64,000 nucleotides of DNA, from positions 1 through 64,000 of the forward strand of contig CAYGSG010000007.1 in the NCBI GenBank assembly GCA_964352615.1, given 5' to 3'. The notes under the pieces are model-generated. The model worked only from the letters and a program-made list of their open reading frames with translations, did not search any database and was not told the DNA's origin. The position numbers and the translations under genes are program-made. This DNA comes from OFTM382 sp964352615 (GTDB lineage: Bacteria > Planctomycetota > Phycisphaerae > Phycisphaerales > UBA1924). Position 1 is the first letter of the stretch, and each line of letters starts with the position of its first letter. This document shows positions 24,466 through 33,104 of the stretch, piece after piece.

Positions 24466-24912
24466 ATGGGCCTTCTCAAAGAGTTTCGCGAGTTCGCTGT
24501 CAAGGGCAACGTCATTGATATGGCCGTTGGCATCATCATCGGTGCCGCCTTCGGCAAGATTGTCAGCGTTCTCGTGAACAACGTCCTCATGCCGCCGCTC
24601 GGCTTGCTCATCGGCGGGGTCGATTTCTCCGACAAAAAGCTCGTACTCAAAGAGGGCGTTGATGCGGTGACGGGTGCCGACGGAGCAGAAGTAACCGCTG
24701 CGGTGCCAGAAGTTGCGGTTGCCTACGGCATGTTCATCAACGAGATCATCACCTTCACGATCGTCGCGTTCGCCGTCTTCATGCTCATCAAAGTGATCAA
24801 CACCGCCAAGAAAAAGTTCGAGAAGGAGCAGGAAGAAGCCGCACCCAAAGCACCGCCCGCGGACGTCGCGCTGCTCACCGAGATCCGCGACCTGCTCAAG
24901 CAGCAGGCCTGA
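24466..24912 (+). CDS. mscL: Large-conductance mechanosensitive channel MscL, 148 aa
   Basis: Pentameric inner-membrane channel that opens under membrane tension to release solutes on osmotic downshock. The N-terminal helix and first membrane segment are typical (LLKEFREFAVKGNVIDMAVG, then GAAFGKIVSVLVNNVLMPP). The second segment is FINEIITFTIVAFAVFMLIKVIN, followed by a charged C-terminal helix ending TEIRDLLKQQ. The periplasmic loop (about 50-85) is somewhat long. The start is ATG 24466 with GGGAGC upstream; the frame is open further 5' but that stretch is non-protein-like. It diverges from ssrA, with 204 bases between that hold no gene, and is followed by a clear terminator. Confidence 0.97.
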   Translation: MGLLKEFREFAVKGNVIDMAVGIIIGAAFGKIVSVLVNNVLMPPLGLLIGGVDFSDKKLVLKEGVDAVTGADGAEVTAAVPEVAVAYGMFINEIITFTIVAFAVFMLIKVINTAKKKFEKEQEEAAPKAPPADVALLTEIRDLLKQQA

Positions 24913-24938
24913 TCCACAGCAACAACCCAGCGAACTCT

Positions 24939-24963
24939 CGCCCCGCACGCCGGGGCGTTTTTA
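24939..24963 (+). terminator. Rho-independent terminator after mscL
   Basis: CGCCCCG (24939-24945) pairs with CGGGGCG (24951-24957) across a 5-base loop, followed by TTTTT. It lies between mscL and the convergent mscS-type gene. Confidence 0.85.
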
Positions 24964-24971
24964 TGCGCGCT

Positions 24972-26801
24972 TCAAGCGTCGGCCTTTGCGCCCGCCTTTT
25001 TGCCAAGACCCTTGGCCTCGCCGAACAGCGATGCCGCTCCCGCGCCGCCTGCGAGCTTTACCTCGATCGGCCCCTGCACATGCAGGTCGCGCTGCGGGAA
25101 CGGGATGTTCAGCCCCTCGGCATCGAACCGCTCTTTCACCTGACGCATCAGGTCCCAGTACACATCCCAGTAGTCCGCGGTATTCACCCAAGGCCGAACG
25201 ATGAAGTTCACGCTGCTGTCCGCGAGTTCGTTGAGCTTGATGACCGGCTCGGGCGTCTTGAGCACCTTGGTGTGCCCCGCGACGATGGCTTCGAGCACGC
25301 TCTGGGCTTTGGTCAGATCGTCGCCGTACCCAACGCCGAACGTCAGATCAACCCGGCGCGTCTTGCGCCCGGTCGCGTTGGTAATGACGTTGCCCCATAT
25401 CTCGTTGTTAGGCACGTGCATCACTTGGTTGTCGAACGTCATAATGGTGGTCGTGAACAGGCTCAGCTTGTCGACCTTGCCGTTGACGCCTCCCGCCGTC
25501 ACCACGTTACCGACATCAAACGGCCGATAGAACAAGATCAACAGCCCGCTTGCGAAGTTGCTCAGCGTTCCCTGCAACGCCAGGCCAACCACCAGACCCG
25601 CAGCACCGATCATCGCCAGCGCCCAGTACATATCGAACCCCGCAGCGGAGATCGCTGCCACGATGCCCACCACCATCGTCACGCGCGAAACGCTCTTGAC
25701 CATGAACTCTTTCAATAGGCTCGAAGTGCGGTGCATCCGATTCATCGCCGCGCTGACAGCTCGTCGCACGATCCGACTGAGCACCCAGAACAGCAGCAAC
25801 ACCCCGACGAACTTGCCAACGTTGATCGCGACCTTCACCCCGCCCGTCGGGCTCACCGCCCAGCTCTGCACCTGCGAACGCAGCACCGACGGGTTCAACA
25901 GGTTTAGCCGCTGCCCCGTCGAGGCCGCTACGTAGTTGCGAGCCCCGGCGACATCCACCTCACGCCTCTTGAGCATGTTGACCGCCGCCGTGGTTCGCTC
26001 GGCGATCTTTTCCACGACCACCTGCTGCTGCTGGGACCGCTCCGCCAGCTTCTTCATCGCCTCTGTTCGTTCCTCGGCCGAGAACTTCCGTGTGAACGCC
26101 TCGTCGCCTGCCTCGAGCCGCTGGAGCGCGATGTCGATCCGGATCCGCTTGCGGACTTCCAGTTGCAAGATTCCCTGCCACGCCTTCACACGCTCAGCGA
26201 TCTGCTCCGACTGCAACGGCTGAAGCTCCAACGTCAGTTCATCAACCGACACCGCCCAAGGCTCGGGCCGCTCGTGTACCGGCGGCATCGCCTGCACCTC
26301 GGCGATCATCTCATCGAGCCGTGTGTCCAGCGTGGTGGCTTGGGCTTTCGCGGTCGGTGCCGACTCGGCATCGCGGCCCAGGCCGCTCACTTCTTGCACA
26401 TAGAGCCGCTCGGAGACCACGTCCGCGCCCTTGGCCTCGGCTGCGTTCAACAACTGCTTGACCCGGCTGATGAGCGCTCCGTGCTGCGTTCGAGCCGCTG
26501 TGATTTGTTCATCCAAAGCGGGCTGCGCGGGCGCCGCACCCTCAGCCTCTTTCGACTCCACCTTGAGCCGCAGCATCTCAGCCAGCCCGAACGCCGAGCG
26601 CTGCAACTCCTCCATCGCCGGCGCGATCAACAACTCGAGTTCATCGAGCCGCATCGGCGCCAACCGAAGCGTCAGGCTCTCGGTCGAAGCATCGAGAAGC
26701 TCCGTGGTCGTCACCGGCTCGGCCTGGCCTTGCGCGAGCGGGCTCGCCGCCACCACGCACAACAGGCTCACCGCAACACGCTGCATCATCTTGCTTCGCA
26801 T
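24972..26801 (-). CDS. MscS-family mechanosensitive channel with large periplasmic domain, 609 aa
   Basis: Begins with a signal peptide (VAVSLLCVVAASPLAQGQ) and a helical, coiled-coil-rich periplasmic region to about residue 320. Membrane helices follow (VGKFVGVLLLFWVLSRIV, VTMVVGIVAAISAAGF). The MscS pore and beta domain are typical: ALQGTLSNFASGLLILFYRPFDVG, then VNGKVDKLSLFTTTIMTFDNQVMHVPN and a C-terminal cytoplasmic cage (VDLTFGVGYGDDL, INIPFPQRDLHVQG-like end). GGAG lies 9 bases before ATG 26801. It faces mscL, so two channel types sit tail to tail. The Ala/Lys/Gly-rich last 20 residues are probably disordered. Confidence 0.93.
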   Translation of the reverse strand: MRSKMMQRVAVSLLCVVAASPLAQGQAEPVTTTELLDASTESLTLRLAPMRLDELELLIAPAMEELQRSAFGLAEMLRLKVESKEAEGAAPAQPALDEQITAARTQHGALISRVKQLLNAAEAKGADVVSERLYVQEVSGLGRDAESAPTAKAQATTLDTRLDEMIAEVQAMPPVHERPEPWAVSVDELTLELQPLQSEQIAERVKAWQGILQLEVRKRIRIDIALQRLEAGDEAFTRKFSAEERTEAMKKLAERSQQQQVVVEKIAERTTAAVNMLKRREVDVAGARNYVAASTGQRLNLLNPSVLRSQVQSWAVSPTGGVKVAINVGKFVGVLLLFWVLSRIVRRAVSAAMNRMHRTSSLLKEFMVKSVSRVTMVVGIVAAISAAGFDMYWALAMIGAAGLVVGLALQGTLSNFASGLLILFYRPFDVGNVVTAGGVNGKVDKLSLFTTTIMTFDNQVMHVPNNEIWGNVITNATGRKTRRVDLTFGVGYGDDLTKAQSVLEAIVAGHTKVLKTPEPVIKLNELADSSVNFIVRPWVNTADYWDVYWDLMRQVKERFDAEGLNIPFPQRDLHVQGPIEVKLAGGAGAASLFGEAKGLGKKAGAKADA

Positions 26802-26962
26802 CTCTCAAGGCTCCGTTTCTGTCGCTGTCGCCATCAGCTCAAAGCCATCCGTCTGGCAGTCACTGGCTCTCCATACAGCCTAGCACCGGCACGCTACGAA
26901 ACATCGTTCAACCTGCCGATGCTGGCTGCCTATCGCTCTGTTCCCAGCGTGCAAGCCAGCAC

Positions 26963-27002
26963 GCAAAAAAAGAACAGGGCGGCACCCGAAGGTACCGCCC
27001 TG
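26963..27002 (-). terminator. Rho-independent terminator after the DUF11 lipoprotein gene
   Basis: On the minus strand CAGGGCGGTACC (27002-26991) pairs with GGTGCCGCCCTG (26986-26975) around a TTCG tetraloop, followed by a run of seven T (26971-26965 region). Textbook form. Confidence 0.93.
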
Positions 27003-27053
27003 CGTGAGAAGCAGAGTCAGAGACTCAGCCAGTCGAGTGTTCCCTCAGAGGGC

Positions 27054-28640
27054 TCACTCGTACTGGTTGGTGGCCTCGGTCTCCTCCACCGGACGAGTCA
27101 GCTGATCGCTGGTCATCGAGGTCGAGAAGCGGACCGAGCCAGCAGCGTTCGCACGGACGCGGACTTGCCACTCGGCCTTGGCACCCGCAGCCAGGCTGGG
27201 CAGCGGGGCGAAGGTGATCTGCTGACCGGTCGAGGTCGCGGTCGTCGCGCCACCAGCACTGACGAACGTCTGGCCGGCCTCAAGGGTGTGGCTGATACGG
27301 ATGTTGGTATCCGTCGCCGAACCCTGGTTGGTCACGGTGATCACGTAGGTGGTTTCCTCGCCGACCAGGACCGGGTCAGTGATATCAACAACCTCGAGCA
27401 GGATGGCCGGGATGCCGCGAACCTCGGTCGAGAGCGGGCAAGAAGCAGCGGTGTTGCAGCTGCCGTTGACCGAAGCGGTGGCGTTGTAGGTGCCGATGCC
27501 GCCGGGGTTGATGCTCACGCGGACATCGCGGGAAGCACCCGCAGCCAGCGAGCCCATCGACCAGACAACCTGGCCGCCCTGAACGGTGCCGCCGCCGGCG
27601 TCGGTGACGGTCGCGCCCGCGGGCACGTTGTAGGTAAGAACCGTGTTCTCGGAAGCAGCGTCACCCGTGTTGGAGACGCTGATCGTCACAGGGGCAGGAC
27701 GACCCAGGAACATCGTGCTCGGAGCCGAGCAGTTGATGGCCAACATCGGACGACGAACAACGGTCGTGACCGGGTTCGACGCGACGTTCAACTGACCGCT
27801 GGTCGCCGAAGCGTTGGCGGTGTTGGAACCGGCGTTAGCCGCACACACGCGGATCATGCTCTGCTTGCTCTCGCCCGCAGCCAGGTTGCCAGCGCTCAGG
27901 TTGAGCGAGTCGTTCGTGGTCAGGCCAGCGGGAAGCTGGACCGCGACCTGAACGTTCTCGGCCACACCGCTGCCGGTGTTGGTCACCATCACGCGGAGGT
28001 CGTAGCAGTCGCAGTTCGCGTCCGCGGGGCCTTCGAGAACGATGGCCAGAGCGGGCTCGACCACGTCGATGGTGTCGCACAGCGGCACGCGGTAGCGGGC
28101 CTCTGCACAGCTGTTGACCGCGTCAGCGCTGGTAGCGCGACCGGTCACACGAACGACCGCGCTCTCGCCGGGGGCGAGCGACGGGATCGACCAGGTGCCG
28201 GCGCCGCTCTGAGCGGGCTCCGACGAGATAACCTGGAAGTGGCTGGAGATCTGCTCAACAAGCTCGATGTCCGACATGGTCGAATCGGTCGTGTTGGTCA
28301 GCACGTAGCTGTAGTCGAAGGCCTCGCCCAGGCGAACCTGCGCGGGAGCCTTGCGCTCGACCAGAAGCTGCGGCGTGCGGGTGTGACCCGTGGGGAACGC
28401 CGCGATGGTGCCCGAGCCGTAGACGGGCGCGGGCGTGGGAGCGGGCTTGGGATCCTCTGGCCAGTCGCCCGCGTGCGCGGGTGCAGTCGTGGGAGCCGGA
28501 GCCACATACGTACCAGCATCCGGGGCATCGGGCCAGTTGCCGCCTTCGACATATGCGTGGTTGCTGCTCTGGCAACCTACGGCGAGCAATCCAGCTCCCA
28601 TGATGGCCGCCACTTGGTTCAAGGCCTTACCGAACATCAT
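27054..28640 (-). CDS. Cysteine-rich DUF11-repeat lipoprotein, 528 aa
   Basis: Exported envelope protein. A lipobox (LLAVGC, Cys about 23) follows a short signal. A Pro/Ala-rich spacer holds a repeated phrase (NWPDAPDAG and DWPEDPKPA). Then come about three or four DUF11/CARDB-like beta-sandwich repeats of roughly 110 residues: PVTISVSNTGDAASENTVLTY, GEETTYVITVTNQGSATDTNI and similar. Many cysteines are scattered through the repeats (NCDCYDL, RVCAANAG, INCSAPS, GSCNTAASC), pointing to disulfides outside the cytoplasm. Chlamydial OmcB also combines DUF11-type repeats with cysteines. AAGGGA precedes ATG 28640. The 318 bases to divergent ispD hold no gene, only promoter space. Confidence 0.85.
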   Translation of the reverse strand: MMFGKALNQVAAIMGAGLLAVGCQSSNHAYVEGGNWPDAPDAGTYVAPAPTTAPAHAGDWPEDPKPAPTPAPVYGSGTIAAFPTGHTRTPQLLVERKAPAQVRLGEAFDYSYVLTNTTDSTMSDIELVEQISSHFQVISSEPAQSGAGTWSIPSLAPGESAVVRVTGRATSADAVNSCAEARYRVPLCDTIDVVEPALAIVLEGPADANCDCYDLRVMVTNTGSGVAENVQVAVQLPAGLTTNDSLNLSAGNLAAGESKQSMIRVCAANAGSNTANASATSGQLNVASNPVTTVVRRPMLAINCSAPSTMFLGRPAPVTISVSNTGDAASENTVLTYNVPAGATVTDAGGGTVQGGQVVWSMGSLAAGASRDVRVSINPGGIGTYNATASVNGSCNTAASCPLSTEVRGIPAILLEVVDITDPVLVGEETTYVITVTNQGSATDTNIRISHTLEAGQTFVSAGGATTATSTGQQITFAPLPSLAAGAKAEWQVRVRANAAGSVRFSTSMTSDQLTRPVEETEATNQYE

Positions 28641-28958
28641 CGTGATCCCTTTCAGTTCATCGCCTACCGGCACTCACCGGCTAGGCTGTCGTAATCTGCT
28701 GACCCACCCTGGTCGATCAGAGCTGATCCTCTTGACGCTCTCAGCAGCCGGGGTCCCTCCCACGAGTCCGCCGAGATCGCGCCTCAACTTAGTGAGGCAT
28801 AACAAGCAAGAGTCCGAGTTTACACCGTCTCAGCATCCCTGGCGCGGCAACCGGGTAGATTTCCTTTGCGAATTCTGTCCCCCGCCGCAACCAAGGCAAG
28901 CCGACTGAGGCCCAGCCGCCGTCTTGTGCCACGCATGGCGGGCTCTACCATACAGCCC

Positions 28959-29819
28959 ATGAAAATCGCTGTGCTCATCCCCGCCGCCGGTGCCTCGGCT
29001 CGTTTCAACCCCGATGGCGGCAACCGCTCCAAGCTCGATGAACCCCTCGGCGAACGCCCCGTGCTGCACCGAACCCTCGACGCCTTCAACAATTACTCCA
29101 GCCCCGACGCCGAGATCGTCCATCTCGCCGTCGCTGGACCAGCAGGCGACGAGGCGTTCGACGCCTTCAAACTCCGACACGGCGACACACTCGCCCTGCT
29201 CGGTATCGCCCTCGTCCGAGGCGGCCGCGAACACCGTTACCAGACCGTCCGCGCCCTCATCGAGACTGTCCCGCCCGACGCCACGCACATCGCCGTCCAC
29301 GACGCAGCCCGGCCATGCCTCTCCAGCGACTTGCTCGACCGTCTGTTCGCCGCAGCACGCCAGCACCCCGCGGTCGTGCCCGCCTTGCCAGCGAGCGACA
29401 CACTCAAGCGAGCCGCCGCTGAGCCGATCGAATCCGCCGAGCCCGATCCGCTCGGCGCCATCCTCGGCACCGATAGCGCCGCCGACGATGTCGTCTGGCC
29501 CGTCGAGCAAACTGTTTCGAGGCAGCGCATCTGGATGGCGCAGACGCCGCAGGTGTTCGAGGCCGACCTGCTCCGCCGGGCCTACGCCCAGAGCGACCTT
29601 GCCAGCACCGACGACGCACAACTGGTTGAGCGACTCAACGAACCAATCAACGAACCAATCGGCGGGCCACAGGGGGAGCCAAACGTGGGGGCGCGCGTCG
29701 TGCTCGTCGAGGGCGAAGCCGAGAACATCAAGATCACTCGGCCCGTCGACCTCGTCATCGCGCGCGCCATCCTCGGCGTGCGCGACAAGACCCAGCGCCC
29801 GACCCACAAACGCTTCTAG
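28959..29819 (+). CDS. ispD: 2-C-methyl-D-erythritol 4-phosphate cytidylyltransferase IspD
   Basis: Third step of the MEP isoprenoid pathway: joins CTP and MEP to form CDP-ME in the cytoplasm. Visible motifs are the nucleotide-binding start VLIPAAGASARF (with the Arg that contacts CTP), KLDEPLGERPVLHRTL, VHDAARPCLSSDLLDRL, AQTPQVFEADLLRRAY, TDDAQLVE and ENIKITRPVDL. The N-terminal loop between AGASARF and KLDEPL is longer than usual, as is the segment at about 245-255 (NEPINEPIGGPQGEP), for 286 residues against about 230 in Escherichia coli. It converges with lexA across a 51-base gap containing a weak hairpin without a T-run. No ispF is adjacent. Confidence 0.95.
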   Translation: MKIAVLIPAAGASARFNPDGGNRSKLDEPLGERPVLHRTLDAFNNYSSPDAEIVHLAVAGPAGDEAFDAFKLRHGDTLALLGIALVRGGREHRYQTVRALIETVPPDATHIAVHDAARPCLSSDLLDRLFAAARQHPAVVPALPASDTLKRAAAEPIESAEPDPLGAILGTDSAADDVVWPVEQTVSRQRIWMAQTPQVFEADLLRRAYAQSDLASTDDAQLVERLNEPINEPIGGPQGEPNVGARVVLVEGEAENIKITRPVDLVIARAILGVRDKTQRPTHKRF

Positions 29820-29870
29820 AAGCCGATCGCACGCCGCCGCAGGCACCAGAAACTGGCCTGGCGCGATGGC

Positions 29871-30485
29871 TCAGTACCGCCGAACGACCGCCTTCACGCA
29901 GCCCTGAATCTGGCAGAACTTCACGCGGATCGGCTCAAAATCCGGGTTCGCTGGCTGAAGCCGAATGTGGTCGTCTTCCTTGAAGAACGTCTTGAGCGTG
30001 GTCGAGCCATCGGGCAGCAGCGCGACGACACGATCGCCGTTGGCCGCCACCTGTCGGCGTTCAACGATAATCAGGTCGCCGTCCAAAATACCCTCGTCCC
30101 GCATCGAGTCGCCTTCGACCTCCAGCGCGAACGTTGTGTCCTGCTTGGCCGCGGTCGACCCCAGCAGATCGTTCAGATCGATCTCGTCGCGGTTCTCGAC
30201 CTTCTCGATCGGGTACCCCGCCGCGATTTTGCCCACCAGCGGGAACCGCAGCGGCCGATTCTCATCGGGAACCGCGATCCCATCAGCGATGGAAAGGGAG
30301 CGTGCCTTGTTGGCCTCGCGGACCAACGCCCCTTTCTTGATGAGCGCTTCCACGTGCTCGAACACGGTAACCTTGCTGACTCCGATTTCGTCGGCCAGCT
30401 CCTGCATCGTCGGCGAATAGCCATGCCGAACCCGCCAGTCGCGGATCAATTGCAAAATGCGGAGCTGCTTGGGAGTGAGATTCAT
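29871..30485 (-). CDS. lexA: LexA repressor
   Basis: Master repressor of the SOS response, cleaved with help of RecA. The N-terminal winged helix (residues 1-65) has LTPKQLRILQLIRDW and SPTMQELADEIGVSKVTVFEHV. The autocleavage bond is Ala 89-Gly 90 (KIAAGYP). The catalytic dyad is Ser 127 (GDSMRDEGI) and Lys 165 (TTLKTF). The C-terminal dimerisation fold is complete, giving 204 residues. It starts at ATG 30485. No second SOS gene is adjacent. I could not identify a convincing operator by eye in the long upstream region. Confidence 0.96.
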   Translation of the reverse strand: MNLTPKQLRILQLIRDWRVRHGYSPTMQELADEIGVSKVTVFEHVEALIKKGALVREANKARSLSIADGIAVPDENRPLRFPLVGKIAAGYPIEKVENRDEIDLNDLLGSTAAKQDTTFALEVEGDSMRDEGILDGDLIIVERRQVAANGDRVVALLPDGSTTLKTFFKEDDHIRLQPANPDFEPIRVKFCQIQGCVKAVVRRY

Positions 30486-31172
30486 CGTTCGCTCTCTTCG
30501 TTGCTGCGGGGAACCCGTGGTGGGCACCCCTTGCGGTGAACGCACCCATCGGGGTGCAACGTGTGTGTTCCGATTCGGCCATGCCCGCGGGCACAGCCAA
30601 TGTTCCTTCTCTGCTTCGATACCCCGAGCGTGCCGTTAGGCCCCGAACCACACGGGCCTCGGCCAGCTTCGGCCAGCGGGCGCATCGCTCAAGTCTTCCC
30701 GCCTGCTCTTCAAGCATCAGCACCGCTGTCGTCAGCAGCGCCACGCGGCCCGCGACCGGTTCTGCTCCGGGTCGGGGACCGTGTCGGGGGCCGGGCGTCC
30801 GTTCGGCGAACGCTCCCCTGCGGTTCGGGTCAGCTTCAAACTCGCGGTCAAAATCGCCGCCCGGGCCTAAGCGAAGCACCGCTTCGCCTCCCCGATCATG
30901 CCCCATAACACCGACCGCTCGGGGCTCATCTCTGCTCATTCTGCGAAGCCAGTTCAGCACAGCACATCCTTTCGCTCGCTGTTGGCTCCGCCAATCGCTA
31001 TCCGAACACGAACCATATCGACCGAGCGTACACCCAACCTTGAACATACGCAAGCCAATGATCGGTATTTGATACACTAGCACAAACAGTAAATCACAAA
31101 AACCCACCCATTCACGGGTGAAGGTCGATTTTCCGGCCACAAAAACGTGGGCTCTACCCGGTCACCCCTGGC
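30486..31172. other. Long gene-free region upstream of lexA
   Basis: About 690 bases without a convincing gene, although open frames cross it on both strands. Close to lexA there is an inverted repeat, GCACCC (30542-30547) with GGGTGC (30552-30557). The far end (about 31000-31135) is distinctly AT-richer than the surroundings and holds a TTTG...CAAA stretch near 31063-31081, a plausible promoter or operator zone for the lexA transcript. Nothing more specific is seen. Confidence 0.5.
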
Positions 31173-32354
31173 TCACGCCAGGGCCAGCCGCTCACCCTGC
31201 CTGCGTATCGAACCCTGAATTTCCAGCATCGTCAGGGCCGCGCGAAGCTCGCCCGCTCCAAGCCCGCTGCGTTCCATCACCTGATCCAGCGTTCTCGGCT
31301 CGTCGAGCGCCTCCACGATCGCCCGCTGGTGCGGGTCCGTCGGCAGCACGACCGACCGCTCCGGCGCCTTTACCGTGGCTGGCGCAGCGCGATCCCGCGA
31401 GGCCGCGCTCGCGTCGTGGTTCGGCTGGCTGAACCGCCGAGCGTGCGTGCCCACCCGCAGGTGGTGCGCCGAGGCCTCCACCAACCCCACGACATCGCGC
31501 ACCCCCGTCACCACCGTGGCCGCGCCCGCCTTGAGCAGGTCCAGCGATCCCGCGCTCGCTGGCGAATCCACCCGCCCCGGCACGACCATGACCTCTCGGC
31601 CGTGGTCGTCGCCCGCGTACCGCGCCGTAATCAACGCGCCCGAGCCCACCGACGCCTCGATCACCAGCACGCCCAAACTCAGCCCACTCACGATCCGGTT
31701 CCGACCCGGAAAGAACTTCGCCTGCGGCTGGGTCCGCAGCGGCAATTCGCTCACCAGCGCCCCGCCTGCCTCAAGAATCGCATCAAACAACGGCCCGTTC
31801 TCCGGCGGATACCGGTTGGCCAGCCCGCACCCGAGCACCGCGACCGTCGCGCTGCGCGCGCGCAGCGCACCACGATGCGCCGCTGCATCGATCCCCCTCG
31901 CACCGCCCGAAACCACCGTAAGCCCAGCCTCGCTCAGGCCCATCGCGAACCGCTCAGCCTGTTCCACGCCGTACGCCGTGCACTTGCGAGAGCCCACAAT
32001 CCCGATGCCCTCAATCCCCGCATCGAGCTGGCCCAGCACGTACAACATCGGCGGGGCGCTCGGGATCGACCGCAGCACCTCCGGGTACGCCGCGCTCGAT
32101 TTGGCGATCAGCGCCACGCCCAGCTTGGCTGCGAGTTCGAGTTCCGCATCCGCCAGTTCCGCGCTCTCGCGCAGCCCCTTGGCGATCGCAGCAGCCTTGC
32201 CCGCTCCGATGCCTCGGCAGCCTTCAAGCTCGCGCTGGCTCGCGCGCAGCACCGCCTCGGGCGAGCCGAACGCCTCGCAGAGCCGATCCAGCAGCACCGG
32301 CCCCAGCCCCGGGGTCAGCACGCACCGCAGCAAATCACGCAGAGCCTCGGCCAT
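31173..32354 (-). CDS. dprA: DNA-processing protein DprA/Smf, 393 aa
   Basis: Binds incoming single-stranded DNA and loads RecA in natural transformation; also widespread in non-competent species. The N-terminal helix-hairpin-helix/SAM-like region is visible (LLDRLCEAFGSPEAVLRAS, CRGIGAGKAAAIAKGL). The Rossmann-like core has GIVGSRKCTAYG, VVSGGARGIDAAAHRGAL, AVLGCGLANRYPPEN, LPLRTQPQAKFFPGRNRIVSG and SGALITARYA. A C-terminal winged helix (about 335-390, IVEALDEPRTLDQVMERSGL) corresponds to the DprA WH domain. Start at ATG 32354. Confidence 0.95.
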   Translation of the reverse strand: MAEALRDLLRCVLTPGLGPVLLDRLCEAFGSPEAVLRASQRELEGCRGIGAGKAAAIAKGLRESAELADAELELAAKLGVALIAKSSAAYPEVLRSIPSAPPMLYVLGQLDAGIEGIGIVGSRKCTAYGVEQAERFAMGLSEAGLTVVSGGARGIDAAAHRGALRARSATVAVLGCGLANRYPPENGPLFDAILEAGGALVSELPLRTQPQAKFFPGRNRIVSGLSLGVLVIEASVGSGALITARYAGDDHGREVMVVPGRVDSPASAGSLDLLKAGAATVVTGVRDVVGLVEASAHHLRVGTHARRFSQPNHDASAASRDRAAPATVKAPERSVVLPTDPHQRAIVEALDEPRTLDQVMERSGLGAGELRAALTMLEIQGSIRRQGERLALA

Positions 32355-32430
32355 GCCCGCATGGTACCAAAGTCCGGCTCGCAGTTTCGGGTTTTGTCTT
32401 GGATCGGTCCCACAAAGCCGGGAGGCCAGC

Positions 32431-32937
32431 TCAGACGATCACGTCCACCAGCCGCCCCACTTGGAGAATCGGCCTGGGCTGGTACGCCGCGATTGCCTGA
32501 GCCCCCGCATGGCCCGTCCCACCGTTCTGGCGTGCGAGGCCGATCATCGCGGTGATCGCTGGCTGGGCTTTGGAGGGGGTCGGGACCAGAGTCGGGGCCG
32601 GGCTCGGGCAAGGCTTGCAAGCTGGGGCAAGCCCGTTGCGGTCGTTTCCGACCGCAGCGAGCGGGTGTGTGTCATCTCTTCCCAACGGGCGGCGAGTCTC
32701 TGCAAGTTCAAAGCCCACCTCGACCGAGTCGCTCTCCCGAGCGATCCGGTTTGATTGTCCGAGGTGGTCAGCGAACGGGATCGGGGTGATCGATCCATAC
32801 AAGTAAGGACGGCGATCCCGCGCCGGGTTCTGGTCCGCCCACCCCGCCTCTTGGGCGGGCGGAACCAGAACCGCATGGCGCCAGCGGACCGGACCGCTGG
32901 GCAAGGAGTCATGGGATGCACCAAGGAGTGTGGTCAT
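32431..32937 (-). CDS. Hypothetical protein, 168 aa
   Basis: Not recognised. The sequence reads as a real protein in its central part (YLYGSITPIPFADHLGQSNRIARESDSVEVGFELAETRRPLG split over residues 48-90). It has a Pro/Thr-rich linker and a C-terminal end QVGRLVDVIV. An in-frame ATG lies at 32937, with another at 32958, but neither has a good ribosome binding site. It is divergent from queA, upstream of dprA and in the same direction. It could be co-transcribed with dprA across the 76-base gap. Confidence 0.45.
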   Translation of the reverse strand: MTTLLGASHDSLPSGPVRWRHAVLVPPAQEAGWADQNPARDRRPYLYGSITPIPFADHLGQSNRIARESDSVEVGFELAETRRPLGRDDTHPLAAVGNDRNGLAPACKPCPSPAPTLVPTPSKAQPAITAMIGLARQNGGTGHAGAQAIAAYQPRPILQVGRLVDVIV

Positions 32938-33104
32938 GTCTGCCAAACCACAGGGCATCAGCCGTGCCGAGAGCCGTAACCGGCGCCGCGACCGAGAAAA
33001 CCAGCTCTGACACCGGCCCAAACGCGATAGGCTCACCCGAGGCCGATCCGGTTGTGACGGCTGTTGCCCCCACGCCACGCCCGTTGTCGTTGTCAGGAAA
33101 CCCC

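Noticed and set aside
26163..28694. 843-codon open frame on the plus strand
   Set aside because: Antisense to the channel and DUF11 genes, which have clear domains; it also crosses a strong terminator.
29840..29860. Terminator between ispD and lexA
   Set aside because: A bulged hairpin (CAGG..CCAG with CTGG..CCTG) exists but no T-run follows on either strand.
30283..31140. 285-codon minus-strand frame upstream of lexA
   Set aside because: Overlaps the lexA N-terminus in another frame, has mixed low-quality composition and no family resemblance; treated as non-coding leader.
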